In this document: positions 59,258 through 64,000 of the stretch, piece after piece
Layout of the letters: each line of letters begins with the position of its first letter
How positions within the stretch are numbered: the first letter of the stretch is position 1
Origin: Pseudomonas alcaliphila JAB1
GTDB taxonomy: Bacteria > Pseudomonadota > Gammaproteobacteria > Pseudomonadales > Pseudomonadaceae
NCBI RefSeq assembly: GCF_001941865.1
Contig: NZ_CP016162.1
Coordinates: forward strand, 2,480,001-2,544,000
Length of the DNA stretch: 64,000 bases
Reading direction: 5' to 3'
The notes under the pieces: generated by a model
What the model saw: the letters and a program-made list of their open reading frames with translations, nothing else
The model's database searches: none
What the model was told of the DNA's origin: nothing
Position numbers and translations under genes: made by a program

Positions 59258-59789
59258 GGCTCGACTCGCCGCCGTCGAGCAGCACCGCGCCCTGTTCGTC
59301 GCGGCGCACGCGGGTGATGCCCGGGTGCTCGGCCTCGAGGCGGCGCAGCTCCTGTTCCTGGTGCTGCAGCGTGCTCTGCTGGCTGCGCACCTGGGCCAGC
59401 AGGCGCTGGTTCTCGTCGCGCAGCAGGTAGAGGTCGATGGCCGCCTGCAGCGCGGTCTCGATCTCGTAGTCCTCCCAGGGCTTGGACAGGAAGCGGTAGA
59501 TCTCCGCGCGGTTGATCGCCTGCATCATCGACTGCCGGTCGCCGTGGGCGCTGAGCACCATGCGCATGGCGTTGGGCTGGCGCTGCTTGGCGAACTGCAG
59601 GTAGGTGATGCCGTCCAGGTTGGGCATCTTGTAGTCGGACACGATCACCGCATACTCGTGCTCGGTGAGTGCCTGTAAGGCCTGCTGGCCGTCGCTGAAG
59701 GCGTGCACTTCCCAATGATGCGGACGTAGCACCCGCTGTAGCGCGCTGAGGATGTGCGGTTCGTCGTCCAGCAGTTGGATCTTGATCAT
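59250..59789 (-). CDS. Response regulator with C-terminal coiled coil
   Basis: 179 residues. REC (1-125, phospho-acceptor Asp52 in VIVSDYKMPNLDG, Lys in FLSKPWED), then a helix with a Gln/Glu/Arg-rich coiled coil (about 125-160) and no known output domain. It overlaps the GTPase by 8 bp and the YN-GYP gene by 4 bp. It may act by binding the GTPase. Confidence 0.9.
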   Translation of the reverse strand: MIKIQLLDDEPHILSALQRVLRPHHWEVHAFSDGQQALQALTEHEYAVIVSDYKMPNLDGITYLQFAKQRQPNAMRMVLSAHGDRQSMMQAINRAEIYRFLSKPWEDYEIETALQAAIDLYLLRDENQRLLAQVRSQQSTLQHQEQELRRLEAEHPGITRVRRDEQGAVLLDGGESSHG

Positions 59790-61129
59790 GACGCGTCTCC
59801 CGGTTGAGTCCCGTCGGGCTTGCGCACGAACAGGGTGTAGCGCCCCCCTTCGGAGGCCTCGAAGGCGATCAGTTTGTCGATCAGCGCCCGCGTCAGCGGC
59901 TTGCCCTCGTTCAGTAACAGCATGCCGTTTTCGGCGTGCAGGTTGCGCGCCAGCAGCATGCCCGGCTCCAGCCGCCGGGTGTCCACCGCGAGGATACTGG
60001 CGTCGGCCAGCACCAGATCCGGCGCCAGGGTGGTGCACAGTTCGATGAAGGCGTCGCACAGCTCGGGGTCGTAGAGGCGCCCGGCGTATTTCTTGATCAG
60101 CAGCAGCGCTTCGTCGCGGTTGAGTCGGCGCTCCAGCACCAGGCCGCGTTGCAGTTCGATGAAGTCCACCGCCAGCTTGAGCAGGCGCGCGCCGAAGGGA
60201 ATGGCGACGCCTTCCAGGCGGTCGGGAAAGCCGTTGCCGTCCCAGCGCTCCTGGTGGTGGCGGATCAGGCGGCCGGCGTCCTGCACCGGCTCCAGGGTCA
60301 TCAGCAGGCTTTCGCCGACCACCGGGTACTGGCGGTAGCGCGCGCGCTCCTCCTTATACAGGGTGTCGGAGGGGCGGCTGAGCAGGTGATCGTCCCAGGT
60401 CAGCTTGCCGATGTTGTACAGCGCCGCGGCCATGGCCAGGTCGTTGCTGCTGCGCTCGTCGAGCCGGTGATGCTCGGCATAGGCCTTGACCAGGGCGATC
60501 ACCTGGGTGTTGGTCTGGCGCTCCTTGCTCAGGCGCTGGCCCACCAGGTTGGCGAACACCTCGGTGGCGGTGACGTAGCTCTTGCGCAGCTCGGCATAGG
60601 CCAGGTCGAGCATGTCGGCGGTCTCTTCCAGCTCGGCGGTGCGGTCGCGCACGCGCTGTTCGAGGCTGGCGTTGAGTTCCTGCAGGCGCTCGTTCTGCTC
60701 GCGGGTGAGGGCTTCCAGGCGCAGGCGCTCGCGCTCGGAATGCTGGAAGGCCAGGGCCTGACGGATGATCAGGCGCAGCTCGTCGTCGCCCCAGGGCTTG
60801 CTGATGTAGCGGTAGATCTGCCCCTCGTTGATCGCCTTGACCGTGGTGGTGATGTCCGCGTAGCCGGTGAGCAGGATGCGCAGGCACTGCGGCCAGCGTT
60901 GCTGCACCTGGGCCAGCAGCGTGGCGCCGTCCATGCCGGGCATGCGCGCGTCGGAGATCACCAGGTCCACCGGCTGCTGCTCGAGCAGGGCCAGTGCCGC
61001 CTCGCCGCTGCCGGCGGTGAGCAGGCGATAGGGTTCGTTGCGCAGCACGCGGCGCAGGCTGTTGAGGATATTGTCCTCGTCGTCCACCAACAGCAGGGTG
61101 GCGAGCGAGGCGGGCGTGGCGTTGGTCAT
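59786..61129 (-). CDS. REC protein with degenerate HD-GYP (YN-GYP) domain
   Basis: 447 residues. REC (1-130, Asp60), a coiled coil (135-185), and an HD-GYP-like domain (about 185-365) followed by a small C-terminal domain (about 370-447). The HD pair of the metal site is Tyr238-Asn239 (ALYNIGKL in place of LHDIGKI), while the later HHQERWDGNGFP is kept, so catalysis on cyclic-di-GMP is doubtful. I recall a similar YN-GYP protein in P. aeruginosa (PA2572) with an effect on virulence; that link is from memory. ATGA overlaps on both sides. Confidence 0.91.
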   Translation of the reverse strand: MTNATPASLATLLLVDDEDNILNSLRRVLRNEPYRLLTAGSGEAALALLEQQPVDLVISDARMPGMDGATLLAQVQQRWPQCLRILLTGYADITTTVKAINEGQIYRYISKPWGDDELRLIIRQALAFQHSERERLRLEALTREQNERLQELNASLEQRVRDRTAELEETADMLDLAYAELRKSYVTATEVFANLVGQRLSKERQTNTQVIALVKAYAEHHRLDERSSNDLAMAAALYNIGKLTWDDHLLSRPSDTLYKEERARYRQYPVVGESLLMTLEPVQDAGRLIRHHQERWDGNGFPDRLEGVAIPFGARLLKLAVDFIELQRGLVLERRLNRDEALLLIKKYAGRLYDPELCDAFIELCTTLAPDLVLADASILAVDTRRLEPGMLLARNLHAENGMLLLNEGKPLTRALIDKLIAFEASEGGRYTLFVRKPDGTQPGDAS

Positions 61130-62409
61130 GCTGGCGGTGCGTCCTGTTGCGGCGCGGGGTCTGGCTGCCGCACGGGCAGCCAGACGCGGAAGCGCGTGCC
61201 GAGTCCCGGTGTGCTGTCGACCTCGATGCGGCCGTTGTGTTTCTGCACGATGCTGTAAGACAGCGCCAGACCCAGCCCGGTGCCCTTGCCCACCGGCTTG
61301 GTGGTGAAGAAGGGCTCGAAGATGCGGTTCAGGGTCTTGGCGTCGATGCCCTTGCCGGTGTCCTCCACTTCGATCCAGGCCCAGTCGTCGGCGCTGCCGG
61401 TGCGCAGGGTGATGCGGCCGAACTGCTCGATGGCGTGGGCGGCGTTGATCAGCAGGTTCATCACCACCTGGTTGATCTGCGAGGAGATGCACTCCACCTC
61501 CGGCAGCACGCCGTACTCCTTGACCACTTCGGCCTTGTACTTGAGCTCGTTGTTGACCACGTTGAGCGTGGTGTCGAGGCCGCGGTGCAGGTCGGCGGGG
61601 CGAAATTCCTCCTCCTCGATATGGGAGAAGTCCTTGAGCGCGCTGATGATGCGCTTGACCCGGTCGATGCCGTCTTCCGACTCGTTGACCAGGGCCTCGA
61701 CGTCGCTGCGGATGTAGTCGTACTCCAGGTCGCGCTTGAGCTGGCGCAGCTCGTCCAGATCGGCGGCGCTGTCCACCGCATCGGCGATCTTCAGCAGGTC
61801 GCGGACGTAACCGTCGAGGGTCTTGAGGTTGGAGAACACGTAGCCGATGGGGTTGTTGATCTCGTGCGCCACCCCGGCGGCCAGCTGGCCGATGGCTGCC
61901 AGCTTCTCCGACTGCAGCAACTGGCTGTTGGCGGTTTCCAGCTTGCGCAGCAGTTGTTCCTGCTCGCCCTGTTTATGGTTGAGCGCCTTCAGCGCGGTCT
62001 CCAGGTGCTCGCTGGTCTTGGCGACGGCACTGGTGTCGTACATCAGCAGACCGAAGCAGCGTTCGCCGTTCGCCGCCTCGAAGGGAAAGAACAGGGTGCT
62101 CTGCAGCTGCCGCTCTTGTTCGTCGCTGTCGCTGCTGAGCTTGACCAGCGGCAGGTTGTCCAGCCAGTGACTGTAGACGTGCTTGGCGCGCTCGCGGGCC
62201 AGTTGCACCACCTTGACGAAGTGCTCGCCATTGGCTTCGGGGAAGACCTCGACGAGGGGTTTTCCCCGTGCTTGCTCCAGCGGCCTGCCACTACGCTCGC
62301 TGATAAAGCGATTCCACGTCATCACCCTGAGTTCATCGTCCAGAATGATGACGCCTATCTCGATCTGCTCGACCAGCTCATGGAAAAGGCTTCTTGGATT
62401 ATTGTCCAT
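61126..62409 (-). CDS. PAS-domain histidine kinase
   Basis: 427 residues, soluble. PAS (about 8-128, ELVEQIEIGVIILDDELRVM), coiled coil (135-170), HisKA with His182 in GQLAAGVAHEINNPIGY, HATPase (NQVVMNLLINAAHAI, VEDTGKGID, GKGTGLGLALS). I chose the ATG at 62407-62409, which has GGAG just upstream; the frame is open for 30 more codons. First gene of the minus-strand array; it overlaps the YN-GYP gene by 4 bp, so that protein is its most likely partner. Confidence 0.92.
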   Translation of the reverse strand: MDNNPRSLFHELVEQIEIGVIILDDELRVMTWNRFISERSGRPLEQARGKPLVEVFPEANGEHFVKVVQLARERAKHVYSHWLDNLPLVKLSSDSDEQERQLQSTLFFPFEAANGERCFGLLMYDTSAVAKTSEHLETALKALNHKQGEQEQLLRKLETANSQLLQSEKLAAIGQLAAGVAHEINNPIGYVFSNLKTLDGYVRDLLKIADAVDSAADLDELRQLKRDLEYDYIRSDVEALVNESEDGIDRVKRIISALKDFSHIEEEEFRPADLHRGLDTTLNVVNNELKYKAEVVKEYGVLPEVECISSQINQVVMNLLINAAHAIEQFGRITLRTGSADDWAWIEVEDTGKGIDAKTLNRIFEPFFTTKPVGKGTGLGLALSYSIVQKHNGRIEVDSTPGLGTRFRVWLPVRQPDPAPQQDAPPA

Positions 62410-63300
62410 GGTGACTCCAGCCTGGCTGATATTGTCGGGGTGTCGATTGCTGGGATGCATTGGGGGGGGATGGCGATTTGGCATGCCTCGCTGTCGCACA
62501 CTGCTGTAAGGTTAGCCCAATGAAAGAGCGGTGCTAGCAGCCCAACTATCGTCGGCCACCGAGAGGTACGACTGGCATACCGTTTGGTGGCGTGTATCTA
62601 CAGGTGCTTGCAAAAGCGCTACGGCTGTGGCTTCGAGTTACTGAAAGCGCTTTTCAGAAGAGGGTAGAGTTCAAGAGGCCATGCAAGCGGATGGAAAGTT
62701 ACTCGTTATATTTTTAGGGTATTCATAAGTGAGTGAGTAGTGCAATTAACTAGGAGCGGAAATAAGGTTTTGACGGAGCACTGCTATTGAGGCGGGGTAT
62801 GTGTTTGGTTCGTAGTAAAAGCAGACAGTGCCGGTGATCCTGCCACAATTCGTTGCCATTGGGTATTTTTGTCTGTGGATGAGGTGCAGGGCATTGTCGG
62901 CCATCGGTAATAGTGTCGTCGATTGAACCTGGCTGACCTTCCCCGTCATGATGTCTTGATCCTCTCGGATGCTGCTGGTGGCATGCTCCTTCCATGGTAG
63001 GTCATGATTGGACAGCCAAACTATCTGTTCGCCAGCTTCGAGTCTGGCATCTTTCAAGAATGCTCAGTTTCCACCCATGTAACTAGAATATCTATCCTTC
63101 CAGAAACCCTATGGTTTATGAGTCCCCTGGGGGGCTGGTTGATTGATAGTTGGGTTCATAGGCCTGGCAGTGGTGGCTAGATGCCAGGTTGCGTAGTGGG
63201 GCGCAGTGTCAACTACGCACTGAGCTGCTGTAAGGCTACTGGTGGTCGGTCTGGCGTGGATATAGGTACTGATACCTATGTGGGGATCAGGAGGCTGGTG
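62410..63300. other. AT-richer region between the array and the FixJ-type regulator
   Basis: About 890 bases with little coding signal. It must hold the promoter of the signalling array near 62410-62520. One weak frame is noted at 62746-63057. A short palindrome CCCCTGGGG lies at 63124-63132 (within TCCCCTGGGGGG). GC content is visibly lower than in the flanking array. Confidence 0.5.
62746..63057 (-). CDS. Weak open frame, hypothetical
   Basis: 103 codons starting from a TTG without a Shine-Dalgarno; the first in-frame ATG would leave about 67 residues. No family recognised. The composition (NTYPASIAVLRQNLI, TGTVCFYYEP) is not impossible for a protein, and the region has no stops, but codon use does not look like the core genes. 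It may be chance. Confidence 0.25.
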   Translation of the reverse strand: MKDARLEAGEQIVWLSNHDLPWKEHATSSIREDQDIMTGKVSQVQSTTLLPMADNALHLIHRQKYPMATNCGRITGTVCFYYEPNTYPASIAVLRQNLISAPS

Positions 63301-63984
63301 TTAAAAGGGCTTTTGATTTTGGTGGTGATCCGCTGGGTCTGCTGTGCCCAGTCTAATCCAGCCCTCCAGCAGGTCGCGAAGAGAGGCGGCATCCATCTTT
63401 TTCATTACGCGGGCGCGATGTATGTCAATGGTTTTTTTGCTGTTGTGAAGGTGGCTGGCAATCTCTTGGCTGGTCATTCCCGTTAGCAAGAGCTCCATTA
63501 CGGAGCGTTCGCTGGGCGTTAAGGACGATACGCGCCTTTGGTAATCGGCAATTAGTATGTTTTTGGCGAAAAAGGCCTGGGCCGGCTCTAGGAGTTTGCT
63601 TAATTTGCTCAGTAGTTGTTCGTTGTCGAATGGCTTTTCTATCAGGTCTACTGCGCCGGCTTTAATCAGTTTGATTGCGGTGGCGATGGTTGCATGGCCG
63701 GTGAGTATTAACACGACCAGGTTGAGTCGGGCCTTGATTATTTCGTGGAGAACTTGCTCGCCGCTGAGGCCTGGCATTGCAAGGTCGAGAATCACGCAGC
63801 CGGGGCTGTGGTCATATTTTTCGATAAAATCTGCCCCGTTTGAGTAGAGCTTTACATCGTAGCCGGCGTGTACAAGCAGCCGATTTAGGGCGGCGCGTAT
63901 ACCGTGGTCGTCGTCGACGACATGAATAATGGCTTTTTCTTTGTGTTTGCTCACATAAAGTTCTCTGTGACTACCTGTTTTCAT
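63301..63984 (-). CDS. FixJ/NarL-type response regulator (REC-LuxR HTH)
   Basis: 227 residues. REC (about 18-135, phospho-acceptor Asp67 in CVILDLAMPGLSGE, Lys in LIEKPFDNEQLL), then a LuxR-type helix-turn-helix (about 150-215: LTPSERSVMELLLTGMTSQE, then IASHLHNSKKTIDIHR). It is of the FixJ/TtrR group, which usually pairs with a PAS histidine kinase. I use the ATG at 63982-63984; a GTG at codon 11 with AGAGAA upstream is an alternative. Its partner would be beyond the window. Codon use is more AT-rich than its neighbours. Confidence 0.92.
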   Translation of the reverse strand: MKTGSHRELYVSKHKEKAIIHVVDDDHGIRAALNRLLVHAGYDVKLYSNGADFIEKYDHSPGCVILDLAMPGLSGEQVLHEIIKARLNLVVLILTGHATIATAIKLIKAGAVDLIEKPFDNEQLLSKLSKLLEPAQAFFAKNILIADYQRRVSSLTPSERSVMELLLTGMTSQEIASHLHNSKKTIDIHRARVMKKMDAASLRDLLEGWIRLGTADPADHHQNQKPF

Positions 63985-64000
63985 GACTATCGATAATTGA

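Overview
The window is a stretch of a Pseudomonas chromosome. Evidence for this is a gene order that I recall, without searching, as that of the P. aeruginosa PA2627-PA2583 region: hflD-mnmA-nudix, the monomeric isocitrate dehydrogenase divergent from icd, cspD/clpS-clpA, infA, bpt-aat, trxB, ftsK-lolA-rarA-crcB-serS-cysG, the tus genes, gacA-uvrC-pgsA and a tRNA cluster. Protein lengths and start codons (including the TTG start of gacA) also fit Pseudomonas. The species cannot be fixed from the sequence alone; the accessory content suggests a non-aeruginosa, environmental lineage.

Region 1 (1-28917) is conserved core: tRNA thiolation (mnmA, tusBCDE), the isocitrate node, the ClpS/ClpA/Bpt/Aat N-degron pathway, thioredoxin reductase, chromosome segregation, lipoprotein sorting, siroheme synthesis, the GacA global regulator, and tRNA-Ser, -Gly, -Cys and -Leu genes with readable promoters and terminators.

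Region 2 (about 28918-46134) is an accessory island whose left edge lies at the 3' end of tRNA-Leu(UAA). A tyrosine recombinase and a DUF4224 protein sit next to the tRNA. The rest is a mosaic: a HigBA toxin-antitoxin pair, decayed conjugation genes (trbI with an amber codon, a DUF2274 gene, an EexN lipoprotein, a truncated helix-turn-helix gene, a frameshifted ardA), an orphan znuA, a chromate resistance operon (chrB-chrA-rhodanese-chrB2), a two-sided metal cluster (RcnR/RcnA-like, YqaA-like and TraX-like on the minus strand; a His-rich small protein, a HupE/UreJ protein and a membrane-anchored protein on the plus strand) around a C/G-tract palindrome, a RES/Xre toxin-antitoxin pair, and a LysR pseudogene.

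Region 3 (46135-62409) is a dense signalling array, all on the minus strand, with most genes overlapping or abutting: three histidine kinases (one of 1807 residues with many PAS/GAF modules), two stand-alone response regulators, a REC fused to a PilB/GspE-type ATPase, an MglA-like small GTPase, a REC protein with a degenerate (YN-type) HD-GYP domain, and a REC-PAS-LOV-GGDEF-EAL-REC protein. Together they look like a pathway linking light or redox sensing, phosphorelay, cyclic-di-GMP and a GTPase/ATPase output, possibly polarity or pilus control; the output is inference.

Region 4 (62410-64000) is more AT-rich, mostly non-coding, and ends with a FixJ/LuxR-type response regulator that starts 16 bases before the window end.
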